A stretch of 64,000 nucleotides of DNA from NCBI GenBank assembly GCA_014529385.2, contig CM043967.1:12547001-12611000 (forward strand), read 5' to 3'. Of this stretch, positions 33,813-46,530 are shown piece by piece. Position 1 is the stretch's first letter. The number at the start of each line of letters is the position of its first letter. A program made the translations under genes and the position numbers. The notes under the pieces are model-generated. The model worked only from the letters and a program-made list of their open reading frames with translations, did not search any database and was not told where the DNA came from. The stretch is from Adiantum capillus-veneris (taxonomy: Eukaryota; Streptophyta; Polypodiopsida; Polypodiales; Pteridaceae).

Positions 33813-36800
33813 TCAGTCCACAAAGGGGAGTAAGCCCAAAGCTTTGCGGAAAGCTTCAAGCTTCTCACGAGACAATGCCTTTGTGAAAAGATCTGCAAGG
33901 TTGTCCTGTGTTGGCACATAAGCCAAGCTGATCTCTCCTGCTGAGAGCCTCTCCCTGACATAGTGGTAATGCACCTCAATGTGCTTTGTGCGAGCATGAA
34001 AAACTGGGTTCCTCGCAACTGCCAATGCGCTCTGACTGTCAGTGTAGATAGTGTTGGCAGTGTCCTGTCCAACACCCAAGTCAGCCATAAGGCGTCTGAG
34101 CCATACACACTCAACCGTAGCTGTGAAGACTGCCCTGTACTCAGCCTCACAACTCGAAGTGGCCACAGTAGGTTGCTTCTTGCTCAACCATGATATACAT
34201 GAACTGCCAAGCATGAAGCAAAAACCACTTGTGGACACTCGCGTGTCAAAACAACCAGCCCAATCTGAGTCCGAAAAAGCATGTAAGTCTGGCGGCAATG
34301 ATCCCCCCTTGGGATAAAACAAGCCAAGATGTAAAGTGCCACTAAGGTAGCGGAAAATCCTCTTGACAGCCTGCCAATGCTTAGACCCTGGGCTATGCAT
34401 AAATCTGCTGACCTGCGAGACTGCAAACTGAATATCTGGCCTCGTGTTGCATACATAAATGAGGCAGCCAACAGCAGTTTGGTAAAGAGTGACATCAGCA
34501 GGATCGCCAGCATCATGTAGACTCAACTTCAAACCTGTTTCCATGGGAGTGGCAATAGGTTTGCAATCCTCAAGTCCAAACTTACATAGCAATGTCTCTA
34601 TGTAACTTTTCTGACACAAGGCAATACCACCATCACACTGCTTAAACTGTATACCCAAGTAATGATGCAACAGCCCCAAATCTTTCATCTTGAAAGTAGC
34701 ATTCAAATCAGCCTTAAATTCAGCAATATGTCTCTCATTTGGTCCAGTGATCAGCAAATCATCAACATAAAGAACCACAATGAGAAATACATCATCCTCA
34801 CGCTTTACATACAATGTGCTTTCTGTTGGACTGTTACGAAAGCCTCGTTTAACCAAATGAGTGTCAGCTTTCTCATACCAAGCACGAGGAGATTGCTTCA
34901 ACCCATACAAAGCCTTCTTACATTTACACACTTTGTCCTCTTGTCCTTTTATGACAAAACCGCGAGGCTGCGTTACATAAACTTCCTCAAATATGTCACC
35001 ATTCAAGAAAGCAGTAACAATGTCTGATTGATGTACATCCCAACCAAAATGAGCTGCCAATGCACATAGCAAACGCACAGTAGTCATACGACAAGTGGGA
35101 GCAAAAGTCTCTTCATAATCTATGCCTTTTTGTTGTGCATAACCCTTTGCAACAAGTCGAGCCTTATGGCGATCGATCTCACCATCCGGCTTGTGTTTCA
35201 ACTTGTAAACCCACTTCGTACCAATGGCCTTTTTGCCAGGAGGCAAATCACATAAAGTCCATGTGTCATTCTCTATAAGTGCATCATATTCTGATTTCAT
35301 GGCAGCAATCCAATTTTCTGAATTCTGTGCTTCATCAAAAGACAGAGGCTCCTCAACATCATGTAAACTAGACACAGCCAAAGCATAACAATCTGATGCA
35401 TAAGATGCATGGCGAGAGCCTGAACGAGTACGACTAGATAAAGGTGCATCCAATTTACTGTCACGCAAAGTGTGCACCAGCCATTTTGGCATACCTCTAG
35501 CCTGCTCATTTTCAGCCCTTTCCTCATCAAGTACATCATGTACATCTGCATCAGTAATAGGCTGTTCTAAAACATTTTCAGAAACCCCCATAGGCTGTAC
35601 ATTTGCCTCATTGGAACTTACAATCGTATTTCCACCACTGAAAAGAGGCAACAAAGTGTCATAAATGTCCTGTGAGCTTACATTACTGTCTCTAGTACAT
35701 GACAGCAAGGGTTGAACAGAATCTTCCACAAACACTACATCCCGTGAAACCAAAATACGTTTTGTTTGCGGATGATACAACCTGTAACCTTTGCTTTCAG
35801 CACTATAACCAACAAAAATACATTTGACAGCCTTATCATCCAATTTTCTGCGCTGCACTTGTGGCACCAAAGCATATGCCAAACAGCCAAAAACACGCAT
35901 GTGCTCAATAGAAGGTTTTCTATCATGCCATGCTTCATATGGAGTAATAGACTGCAAAGCTTTCGTAGGACACCTGTTAAGTACATAAGTGGCACACATG
36001 ATGGCCTCAAGCCAAAAAGAATGCGGCAAAGCTTGACTTTTGACCATACATCGTGCCATTTCCGTTAGTGACCTGTTTTTCCTCTCAGCAACACCATTTT
36101 GCTGAGGTGTATAAGGCACTGTACATTGGTGTTTTATCCCACGACTAGCCAGAAATGCATTAAATTCATGAGACATATACTCCCCCCCTCGATCGGAACG
36201 GAGGGTGCCCATAGTACATTTTGAGACATTTTCAGCCATAGCCAAAAATTGTTTGAAGCACATAAAAACTTCGGACTTCGCTTTAAGCGGAAATACCCAC
36301 GCATGCCTAGAGTAATCATCAATGAAAGTCACGAAGTACAGGTAATTGCCCAAGGACGGAGTTTGCATGGGCCCACAAACGTCACTATGCACAAGCTGCA
36401 ACCTGCATGTGGCCCTAACTGAACCATCCTTTGGAAACTTAGAACGCTGCATTTTACCCAGAATACAGCCTTCACAAACATGTTTGATAGGTGCTTCAAG
36501 AGGAGGCAAAGAAGCAACCATATCAGATTTCTGCAAACGCAGCAAACTAGCAAAATTCAGATGACCAAAACGTGCATGCCAAAGTTTTGCATCTGAAATA
36601 GCCCTTGAATCTGCAACAGCATTTGCAAAATTTTGTCCACACTTGTCATACAAAGTGAGCTTATACAGCCCACGGCACAAAAGCCCAGATGCAACAATTT
36701 CATCACCAAAACTGAGATCATGAACTGTACATCTGTCATCCACAAATTTGACTACAAGTCCAAGTGTAGCAAGTGCGGATACAGACAATAGATTCTTCTT

Positions 36801-38099
36801 GATCCCAGGTACATAAAGTGCATCAACAAGTGTGAAGGAACTGCCATTAGCAGCAGTGAGCACAATCTTTCCAACTCCCTGAACTGGATAAGAGGCGTTG
36901 TTGGCACAAGTGACTGAATTCCCATGAGGGACAGACTCGAGAGAGGTAAACAATTCATGATGTGAGGTAATGTGCTTTGTAGCACCACTGTCGAAATACC
37001 ACACATGTGAATCTGCAGCAACTGACAAGCATGCATCATGGACAGCAGGATTGTAAGTGCACTCTGCGCTAAAAGCCCATTCTGCATCAACATCAGCATC
37101 ACAATCTCCTTTCACAGAAGACTCAACAATGGCTGCATTTGTAGTGGAACCAGCATTTGCAGTGGAACCACCCTCTTTCTTCTTAGCCTCTTTGGCCTTC
37201 AACTTAGGACACGACTTGATCAAGTGATCATTGGCTTTACAATAATGGCAACGCATCTTCTTTTTGCCCTTATCACCAGAATTGCCAGACGAAGTGCTGC
37301 CAGCAGAAGCATTAGGAACATAATTTTTGCCACTCGCAGCAGAACCATAAGAAGTGGCTGCATTACTGTTACCACCCTTTCTTTGAGAAGCAATAAAAGC
37401 CTGTTCAACTGCACGCTGCCTAGTCCTGTTTTTTCTAGAAAGTGACTCTTGCAACAGCAATGTGCATAATGCATCAAACTTGACAACTTCAGGATTTCCT
37501 TGGGTCATCAGTCTCCAAGTACTAGCAAAAGTCTGGTAGGAATCTGGTAAGGCATCAAGAACAGTCTGCACAAGGGAACTGTCAGAAATGACTTCACCTG
37601 CAGAAATGAGTTGCTCATTGATATCCTTGACACTAGCAAGGAAAGTGTCCATATCATCTTCCTCATGCATAATCTTCGACTCTAGCTCTTTACGCAGCAA
37701 AGCAATTTTAGCCTCATTGCGGCTTGCATAAAGACCTGCTAGAATATCCCAAGCCTGTTTTGCAGATTTTGCTGAACGGATGTGAGGAATAATGGTGCGC
37801 TTCACAGACAACGCAATCAATGCATGAGCCTGCGCATCCTTAACATCCCAACGAGCTTGTTCTGCTGTAGGCAAAACAACTCTAACAGCTGCAATCCTTG
37901 CAGCAAGACCTGCAACATCCTCAACATCGCCTACATCTTCAGAACCAGGACGTACATCAATGCCCTGCACAATGTTCCAGACACCTTTTGACACAAGAAC
38001 ATGTTGCATCATATAAGCCCACATAGGGTAGTTGTCCCCATCCAACCTGTCCTCAGCAGCAAACATCTTGAACACATCTGTGTTGTTGTTGTCAGCCAT
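33813..38099 (-). CDS. copia gag-pol polyprotein, 1428 aa, intact
   Basis: The start is the ATG at 38099 (MADNNNTDVFKMF); the frame is open 20 codons further upstream but without an earlier ATG. Domains in order: gag about 1-260; CCHC zinc knuckle C284/C287/H292/C297; aspartic protease D370-SGAT; pre-integrase HHCC H508/H513/C542/C545; integrase with D573, D636 and E672 (exactly 35 residues between the last two); RT with motif A Asp 1026 and YVDD at 1111-1114; RNase H with D1277, E1318 and D1354; end LGLLPFVD. No stop, frameshift or missing catalytic residue is visible. Length is normal for plant copia. It packages its RNA, copies it and integrates the DNA. Confidence 0.97.
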   Translation of the reverse strand: MADNNNTDVFKMFAAEDRLDGDNYPMWAYMMQHVLVSKGVWNIVQGIDVRPGSEDVGDVEDVAGLAARIAAVRVVLPTAEQARWDVKDAQAHALIALSVKRTIIPHIRSAKSAKQAWDILAGLYASRNEAKIALLRKELESKIMHEEDDMDTFLASVKDINEQLISAGEVISDSSLVQTVLDALPDSYQTFASTWRLMTQGNPEVVKFDALCTLLLQESLSRKNRTRQRAVEQAFIASQRKGGNSNAATSYGSAASGKNYVPNASAGSTSSGNSGDKGKKKMRCHYCKANDHLIKSCPKLKAKEAKKKEGGSTANAGSTTNAAIVESSVKGDCDADVDAEWAFSAECTYNPAVHDACLSVAADSHVWYFDSGATKHITSHHELFTSLESVPHGNSVTCANNASYPVQGVGKIVLTAANGSSFTLVDALYVPGIKKNLLSVSALATLGLVVKFVDDRCTVHDLSFGDEIVASGLLCRGLYKLTLYDKCGQNFANAVADSRAISDAKLWHARFGHLNFASLLRLQKSDMVASLPPLEAPIKHVCEGCILGKMQRSKFPKDGSVRATCRLQLVHSDVCGPMQTPSLGNYLYFVTFIDDYSRHAWVFPLKAKSEVFMCFKQFLAMAENVSKCTMGTLRSDRGGEYMSHEFNAFLASRGIKHQCTVPYTPQQNGVAERKNRSLTEMARCMVKSQALPHSFWLEAIMCATYVLNRCPTKALQSITPYEAWHDRKPSIEHMRVFGCLAYALVPQVQRRKLDDKAVKCIFVGYSAESKGYRLYHPQTKRILVSRDVVFVEDSVQPLLSCTRDSNVSSQDIYDTLLPLFSGGNTIVSSNEANVQPMGVSENVLEQPITDADVHDVLDEERAENEQARGMPKWLVHTLRDSKLDAPLSSRTRSGSRHASYASDCYALAVSSLHDVEEPLSFDEAQNSENWIAAMKSEYDALIENDTWTLCDLPPGKKAIGTKWVYKLKHKPDGEIDRHKARLVAKGYAQQKGIDYEETFAPTCRMTTVRLLCALAAHFGWDVHQSDIVTAFLNGDIFEEVYVTQPRGFVIKGQEDKVCKCKKALYGLKQSPRAWYEKADTHLVKRGFRNSPTESTLYVKREDDVFLIVVLYVDDLLITGPNERHIAEFKADLNATFKMKDLGLLHHYLGIQFKQCDGGIALCQKSYIETLLCKFGLEDCKPIATPMETGLKLSLHDAGDPADVTLYQTAVGCLIYVCNTRPDIQFAVSQVSRFMHSPGSKHWQAVKRIFRYLSGTLHLGLFYPKGGSLPPDLHAFSDSDWAGCFDTRVSTSGFCFMLGSSCISWLSKKQPTVATSSCEAEYRAVFTATVECVWLRRLMADLGVGQDTANTIYTDSQSALAVARNPVFHARTKHIEVHYHYVRERLSAGEISLAYVPTQDNLADLFTKALSREKLEAFRKALGLLPFVD

Positions 38100-38447
38100 G
38101 GTAAATGCTGCACCTGATGTGAAAACTGCCCGAAAATAGGAAAAATGGAGCGGGAACAACTTGTGCTATATAGCACAAACCGTAGAAGACTATAAGGCAC
38201 CTGTTATGCAGAAAACGGCACTGACAGAAAATCTGCACAAAATGACGAAATAACCTGTGCAATACTGCCCGTAGTGGAAACGGAGGCCGAAATGAGCCCA
38301 AATCAAAATTCTGAGCAGACCAAGCTCTTTGAGCTCTCCCAAAATATTTGCCGACCTGCGAACGCTCGCCAAAGCTCACTGAAATCGGAGAAAGTGAGCA
38401 GGCGTGTGCTGGAGCAGCTGGCGACTAAGCCCGGGAGGACGTGACCT

Positions 38448-38459
38448 GCTCTGATACCA
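38448..38459 (-). other. copia primer binding site (initiator Met tRNA)
   Basis: Minus strand TGGTATCAGAGC lies two bases inside the 5' LTR. It is the standard plant copia primer site, complementary to the 3' end of initiator methionine tRNA. Confidence 0.95.
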
Positions 38460-38461
38460 AT

Positions 38462-38688
38462 TGTTGGAATTAGGGTTGCAGAGAAACACACACAGCTTGG
38501 AGAAGACGAAGGAAGCTCAAGGCACACAATAGAGAGTGTATTCCTTAGTGTGCAATGGAAAGATAGATACCCCTAGAGTGATGGGCGTATATACAATGCA
38601 CGGGGGAAAAAACCTCCTAAAGAGGGAAAAAATGCCCCGGCGGTCCTAGTGTGTTCACACACATCACTACCACATGTATATGGTAACA
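38462..38688 (-). repeat. copia 5' LTR
   Basis: 227 bp, identical by eye to the 3' LTR. Transcription of the polyprotein starts here on the minus strand. Duplicated target GTATG follows at 38689. Confidence 0.97.
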
Positions 38689-38693
38689 GTATG

Positions 38694-38900
38694 CTCTATG
38701 CTTTTGAAATATTCTTTCCATCAACCAATTAAAGGTTGCAAGAGCATTGATAAGGCCAAAAGGCATTACCAAAAGTAATCATACAACCCAAAATGTGATC
38801 TCGCTATCACTAGACTCGATCCTTATTTGATGGTAGCCATTTTTAAGATCAATTATATTGAAGTAGGATGAACCTTATGTTGTGTGAGGAGAACATGATA
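38694..38900 (-). pseudogene. Gypsy element H: RT N-terminal part beyond the copia insertion
   Basis: Minus strand gives IDLKNGYHQIRI (RT motif A) and, after a stop and frame change, VMPFGLINALATFNWLMERI (motif B). It is continuous with the RT C-terminal piece at 33510 once copia and one GTATG copy are discounted. Confidence 0.8.
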
Positions 38901-39871
<971 letters not shown>

Positions 39872-39901
39872 AGAGAGAGGGGGAGGGGGAAAGAGTCAGC
39901 T

Positions 39902-40102
39902 ATGGCGTCGGCAGTCGCAATCCCTAATCCTTGTAGCGCACCATCTGCGAAGGTAGATGAGCTACGGGGCATTCTAGCCAGCAAAGGATTGGTGGTGAAG
40001 GACTCCATTCTTGCTCCCCTTGCCATGTCCAAATCCTTGCTAACCCTTTTGCAAGATGCAGAAAGCCAAGTGAAAATGGCATGCAAGTGCAGTGCAAAAT
40101 GA
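39902..40102 (+). CDS. small ORF after the CT tract, unidentified
   Basis: A true ATG in the context agctATGGCG opens 66 codons: [20 protein letters not shown], then [19 protein letters not shown], ending KMACKCSAK and a TGA. Composition is more codon-like than the neighbourhood, and a CT-rich stretch just upstream is common in plant 5' untranslated leaders. It could be a first exon whose stop lies beyond a splice site, a tiny gene, or chance. I recognise no domain. Confidence 0.25.
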   Translation: MASAVAIPNPCSAPSAKVDELRGILASKGLVVKDSILAPLAMSKSLLTLLQDAESQVKMACKCSAK

Positions 40103-43100
40103 AGAGTTAGGTTATGAAACTTCAATCACACATGAGAAGCCCAATGAAGTGGAAGCTTCAAAGGTCGAGGAAAAAGCAATGGACAAGATAACCAAATTTT
40201 TTGGCTTCTCAAGCATAGACGTCACAACAATTATCAGTCTCATCAGAAGGTGGAAAGGTTTTGGCATTGAGTGGAGGTCTCTTACATAGTAGCTCTGAGG
40301 GGGAGAAACAACGGTGAACCGAGCACTTTGGGACAGTTTCAAATGACAAGACAACAACTAGAGAAGTAGATAGGATGCATGAAAGAGGTTTGGGGGTCGT
40401 TCTGCATTAGTACGGCTCCAAGTGTGGACGACATCACAAGAAAAAGTTAGCACAACTGGAGCTGGCACCAGTGATAGCACTAGGCCACCAGAAAAGAAAC
40501 AAAAGACAATTGCATTTTTGAACCAATTAAAGCTGAAACAAACAATTTTAGCCACTAGCTTCAAACCATGAGAAAATGAAGTGATACAAAAAATAGATAG
40601 AAAGAGACAAATTGAAACACACACACACTTTTTTTAAAATAATATTAAACACACACACACACACACGGAGATTGTTGTCTTCTAGGTCAATGAAAAAGGC
40701 TTTATATGGAGAGAGAAAAGCAAGACATGATGCAGAGAGGGGATAACTAGGAAACTGAGGATGGTATGTGGAACGAGGGTTGGGAATTTTAAACATGTAA
40801 ACACATATTTGATTAAGGATTGGGGCCCATTGAGCTTTGAGCTCGTAAGAAGATGAGTTCTTTTTGGGCCTAATAACTCAACTTGAGAGGTGCTACATGA
40901 CTTTTTCTCTCATAATGAGAGATGTCTTTATGTCACCCCCCGCCCGGAAAACAAAACAAAACCTGATGCCATTCTTGCTGTGCTTCTACATTGCTACTAT
41001 CATTACTGCCTGCCACATTCTACCTTTACCTTCAAGGGCCAGTGCTTCATGCACCCCTTTCTTGATATTCCTTAGACATAGTCTACCCTCCATAGATGAA
41101 GAAGCACATCACCCAAGAGAGAGAGAGAAGTAAGAAGGCCCCTATGGAGCATGTGCTTACCCTCCCTCCATAGGAGAAGTAAGTAAGATCAAGACCATCC
41201 TTCCACTATATATCCTCGGGTAAAGCTGGTGGGTTTTAACTACAATTAGTAGGTTTATTTTGGTCCTAGTTTTAAGAGATTGGGGACTTGCACATGCACA
41301 TCTCCACCCAACCATTCTATATATAGACCCTGGGCCTACTAAATACAGTCCCCCTTAACTGCATGTGAATCCTAGCTCTTGGCCCAGCCTTTTGCTTGGC
41401 ATTACTTTGCCCTTGGAGAAGCGTTTTTGTCCTCAAAAACACAAGTGGTGATATCTTCGTAAGAACACTAATGTTTTCCACAATGGCATCCCTCACAGAT
41501 CCAATTGTCCATGTGATTGATACATGGTTTAGTAGGAGGTTCAATGAAACCTAAACATCTGATTTTCCACATTGTTGTCACTTTGCAACCATTTGTGCAA
41601 CTGCCTTATATCCAAAATAGTGTGCAGACTCATCAATTTATAACTCACTTTTGAGTATTCTAAATGAGTTACCAAAACTACGAGGTGTCTAAATGAACGA
41701 CTAGGTTTCAGACCTCCTGAAGGTACTGAAACATGCAAGAATACCTCTTCTCAACTTTCCATGAAAGTGGCACGCTGACATAACTCATCAGCACAGACTA
41801 AGTCCTTGACTTGCTATCAGTTCTCATCAGTAGCAAACCCCACCATAATTGGTGATCGAGGTTGAGAACCTGGCCCAAACATGAAGGCACTAAACCTAGT
41901 CGTAACATGCTTTGCATCTTAGTAAGCAACTCCAAACTAGAGAGACAACCTTTCCAATTGGATTGCTTCTTTGCTAATGTATGCTCTTGGCATATCCTTT
42001 AGCACGATATTAACACTTGTAAACTGCTTATCCGTTTGGATGACCGGAAGTATTGATATTGAGTTGTTTTCTCCCAACAGTTTACAAACAATTCTCTAGA
42101 AATGAGTGATAAACGTGGGTCGAATATTGCTGAGTAATCTATATAACCAATACAAACTATAAACAACCAACTTGGTTAACTTGACATATTGAATTTTGAA
42201 TTGAATAAACTCTACAAAGTTTAGTCAAGGTACCTACAAGCACACAAACTGAGCCATGATTTGTTATGGTGATTGGTAGACCCACAATTAATCGCATAGA
42301 GATACTCTACATATAGAGTGAAATGCTTCATAAGCTATCAATTTCATGAATTTTCATGCCGCTCCAACTCTGCCTTTGCTAAACACTAGGGCTCATAACA
42401 CCTAGTGTGCATGCATTTAGCAAAAATTGATCCTACTCATAGCATACATGGAATATGTGGGTGAATAGCTCTATGAAAGAAACTAAATACTTCCCAGTGC
42501 AATCACTAAAAAGTATTGCTAAACATTTGAACCATAATAGAATGTGAAAATATATCACATCTAGGGACAAGCAATGAAACATTTTCTTTATCAATACATA
42601 GCCTTGCGGTATGCGTCAACAACAATACGTTGTTGTTTAATAGTACTTGTAACCTTAACAAGTATTACTAGGTATTTGACAATTTTTGTTGACTGATATT
42701 GTTCATGATATGAAGTGCTCAAAATGGTCTAATAAACGGATTTGGCTAGTACTTAGGGACTCTCTTGCAACACATAATTGGAATAACAAGTGCCAGTGTC
42801 AGTCCCATAACACCCATCAAGTACGAGATATACTAGTGTGTGGAGGTAATTGTAAACACTTAGCGACATTGGTGAGAGGGATCGTCATAAACCTTGTTCC
42901 ACATTGGCTAAACTGAACTCCATGAGTTCCTAGACCATGTTGCACATCTTGTGACTATCATGTGCCAAACAAAACCTGATCGTGTAGGTCTATAACTGCA
43001 AGATGCAGAATTGTATCTGGTACACTACTATCCTAGAATTGTTTGCTCCTACATGACCTTGTCATATGTTTGAAGAGCAAAATGAATGAAAGCATTCTAG

Positions 43101-44459
43101 TATATGCATCCCACTTGGAAAACTCAATCAAAGCATATTCATATATGAAACTAAACCAAGTCATATGCTTACCTAGAGGTGGAAAATAGCTTACACTTAC
43201 TTGGAGGTCCAATGCACTTTTCAAAGCTAAAAGGTAGATTACCCAAAGTGTAGCCTCAAAAAGTATTCTATGACCTATTAAACTTTAAATGCAAGATTAG
43301 TGAAAATAAACCATTATTTCATGGTAACTCTGGGTGTTGCCTTGGAAATCTAAAGCCCTTGGTTAGACTCTCCAATTTCAAACCCCTTGGTTAGATTTTG
43401 CAAGAAAATTGCTTGAACTATCAGTTAGTTGTGACCAACATAGGCTATTGTGTCACTAATAGTGCTGTAATCAACTTGGGAAGTTGAACTTATCCACTAC
43501 CCCTTGGCCGATTGAGGACTTGTTTCCTTGAAAGTACAACTACGAAGAGGTCAATTTGCGACGCTCAACATATGGAGTGATTTTGCATTAGTTGGGTCAT
43601 ACCCCAAAAATTACCACTCTTAGAGACATAATCAGATCCTCTCAAGTCGGAATCTTATGCTTTAAATAATCATATGTCCCCATGAAAATAAGAGAAATAT
43701 TCCCATTACCCAAAAGAAGGTAGTCATACTAGATTTTCTATGGTGTTTATTTCTTCATAGCCATTATTGTCTTCTCGTCACAATTCTCAAACACATGTTT
43801 TACAGTTTTTCAAGTTTTTGGGTTACGATTTCTGCCTTTTCGTGGATTTTGGGAGAATTTTGGAAAAAATTGAGAGTCAACAAAAGAATTATGAAACCAA
43901 ATCTCTTTCCCTTGTTTTTAGAAAATAGAATTTTATGTTTTGATAAAAGAGCATAGACTTGTATCCAAATGTACATTGACATTTTATCATAAACAAGGCA
44001 AAAAATATAAATAAATAAATATATATAATTGAACCCAAACGTACTTTAAAATGATTTTAAACTTCTTGTAAGATTGAAAAACTTACAAAACCTTCATTTT
44101 CACTTTAGGCAGCGCCACATCGACAATTTAGTTGATTTGTGCATGTTTTACTTGATAGGGCAATTTTTTGCAAAATAGGCGACACTCTTGTAGTCCATTG
44201 TAGGCTTATATGGTGCAACTTGGTTTGTTGCAGAGTTTATGGAATAATGTGAAGGGTCTTGATGTACAACGCTTGTGTGGTTGTAGGATCTTTAGAGAAT
44301 GGTTTAAGTCCTAGCATTTTAGCACATTGGGATAGTAGAGATGTATTGTCTTATGCACCCCTTATGCATTGATTTTTCTGTGTTAATTTTTCCATTATCC
44401 TCACTAAAAACATTCAAAATAGGCATGGGACGTTTTACCTTCTTTGTATGCAAGTCACA
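40103..44459. other. 4.4 kb AT-rich intergenic DNA, no supported gene
   Basis: Includes CA tracts near 40619-40668 and a diverged copy (40793-40880) of the 31425-31515 repeat. Minus-strand text near 41544-41380 (SPLVFLRTKTLLQGQSNAK) resembles the tail of a plant gypsy polyprotein, but too weakly to annotate. The rest shows no readable domain. Confidence 0.4.
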
Positions 44460-45769
44460 ATGAGGAAAAATTGCTTACCTATGTGAGAGGAGGATGATAT
44501 GGATGTTTTCCTTGTGAGGCTTTAAGGTCTCTATTTTAGGATCCTCAATCTAGGAAAAACAAAGCTAAATAGGTTGCACTTGATCAATTCTTTTTGGTTT
44601 CTCATAACAGGAATTCTTATGATGCCCCCTTTAATACTCGCCCTACGAGATTGTATCTTCCTCAAACAACAATAAGTCCAATGATAAAAAGAAAAAAAAG
44701 CTAAATTACGATTGCTTATATGGAAAATGATAATCTCATCATGAACACCCTAACTAAACACTGAAGAGAATCAAAAGAAAGAGGAAAGATGCAACCATTG
44801 CAGTGCACATCACAAAATGGGCATTTCGTGCAAATTATTAGTATAGCCCTTCTATTCATGATGCATGTATGGCAAGGCTACAAATTTACAAGTATGGTAC
44901 TTTGGTAGTGGTTCTACAACGCACATTATGTCTCATCTTGATATGTTCACTTGTCTTGAGGTTGTCCTTGATGAAACACTTTCACGTGTGCCAACAATGC
45001 CTCTCATCCAATTAAGGGACTTGATAAATTTGTGTTTACTACTGCAAGTGGATGCTCTTTCATAGTTGCCGATGCACTTTATGTATGTGGGATCAAGAAA
45101 AATTTATTGTCTATCTTTGCCCTTGTGAGACTTAGTATTGTTGAACAATTTGTAGACTGCAAATGGCATGGTTATGATCTCCGTTCAAATGACACGATTA
45201 TAGCATTTGCCACTTTTTTTGTGGGTTGTATAAACTCAACACATTGTTGTCATGTACACAAGAAACAAACAATTGCTCACAACTCACAAGACATGTGAGA
45301 TATGGTGTTGCCTCGTTTGATCGGTGGTGGACAATCACACATAGAGCTATATGAGATAGGAAATCAATCTATGCAGGTTGCTAAAGATGTCACCAATGAG
45401 CCTACTAGTGAGTAGGCTAGACATATGCCAAAATGGCTAGTGTAGATTTTATGTGACATTCATTGGATGCACTTGTTTCTAGTTGTAGTTGTTACGTTCT
45501 CAACATACCTTTTATGCATCAAATTATTTTTACTTTTGTTGCTTTAGGTATGTGTGATGAGGAGTCACCTATTTTGTGTAATGAGGCACACAAGTATAAG
45601 AATTGGTTGGCTGCTATGCAAAGTAGTACGATGGTATTATGAAGAATGACACTTGGTCTTCATGTGTTTTGCCTCTTGCCAAAGACTATATGGTACTAAG
45701 TGAGTTTACAAGGTGAAACATAAGCTAGACTGCAATGTTGATCACTTTGAGGTGGACATGTGGCAAAAG

Positions 45770-45771
<2 letters not shown>
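44460..45771 (+). pseudogene. Degenerate copia remnant, related to the intact copia
   Basis: Short stretches align in order with the intact polyprotein at 33813-38099. EEDDMDVFLVRL corresponds to gag EEDDMDTFLASV. VWYFGSGSTTHI is the protease site with the catalytic Asp replaced by Gly. DALYVCGIKKNLLSIFAL follows it. Near 45600-45700, NWLAAM and KNDTWSSCVLPLAK correspond to the RT entry. Integrase is missing. Frames change repeatedly. It is an internally deleted, inactive copy that runs into a GA tract. Confidence 0.75.

Positions 45772-45837
<66 letters not shown>
45772..45837. repeat. (GA)33 microsatellite
   Basis: Pure GA, 66 bp, at the end of the copia remnant. Confidence 0.97.
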
Positions 45838-45840
<3 letters not shown>

Positions 45841-46530
45841 TTAAAGCGCATGAAATAAAATTACCAAAATACTCGTGCATCTTGGAATTTACCAAATACC
45901 CATGAAATCTAAAATTTCTCAAATTACCCCAGGTATCGGATTTAACAAATTGCTCAAGTTCACATGGTGACAACATCAAATTTAAACACTCTTTTGAAAA
46001 TGCCTCAAACCAAACTTCCTACCAATTAGTTTCTCCACGTACCCTAAATCTTAGCCGTCAACAAAGTACCCACATTGTATGTGTTATTTAAACTTAAATC
46101 TCTAAATGTAACCAAGTCATATCCTTCCTGGGTCTCCCTTTATTTGTATTTCAAATCTTTATTTATACTAAGAAATTTTATTTCTTGAGTGATAGCAAGG
46201 TTACAACATTGATTATACTAATAATAAATATGCTTTTTCAGCCATTAGTTTAACTCTCTCGACCTAAGGCGCGTCGTGAAAAAGTTTTAAGAGTTTTTTC
46301 ACTCCCCGACGCTGCGACTCCAATCGGCTTCAGGACCTGCAGGCGGCTGTGTTACGTTGCGTTGCGAATAATTTCTGCCCAACCATAACTGCGTCCTATT
46401 CCTCCTCTGCGTTTCAAGGGGAAAGCTCTGTCAATTGTCGTGCAAGCAGGATCTCGAGTCGTTGTTTTTACAGCGTTGGGGCGGCCAATTTCACTAGCTT
46501 GGTCAAAGCAGAGATCTTCAAGTTTTCGAC
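45838..46530 (+). promoter_or_regulatory. upstream region and likely 5' leader of the XRN gene
   Basis: From about 46260 the composition becomes GC-richer, consistent with a promoter or 5' untranslated leader before the ATG at 46531. The segment 45850-45950 has short repeats of tttaccaaa type. No clear TATA box could be fixed. A 70-codon frame that overlaps the ATG starts with GTG, so it is not a plausible upstream ORF. Confidence 0.4.

Larger units (their letters stand above)
33511..38688 (-). mobile_element. Intact Ty1/copia retrotransposon
   Basis: The element is 5178 bp: two 227-bp LTRs, an initiator-Met type primer site, one uninterrupted 1428-codon gag-pol frame and a polypurine tract. 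The two LTRs look identical base for base. A perfect 5-bp target duplication GTATG flanks it (33506-33510 and 38689-38693). It sits inside the RT of gypsy element H, whose reading resumes on both sides. All features expected of an autonomous copy are present, so it is the youngest insertion in the window and may be active. Confidence 0.97.

Noticed and set aside
38100-38159. 20 extra codons upstream of the copia polyprotein ATG
   Set aside because: The frame is open but starts with TTG; the first ATG (38099) begins a normal copia gag, so the shorter form was chosen.
34051-38527. Numerous plus- and minus-strand frames of 60-145 codons overlapping copia
   Set aside because: Shadows of the 1428-codon polyprotein in other phases.
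41317-41544. Minus-strand frame resembling a gypsy polyprotein tail
   Set aside because: The similarity rests on one short phrase and no upstream pol domain could be read, so it was not annotated as a gene remnant.
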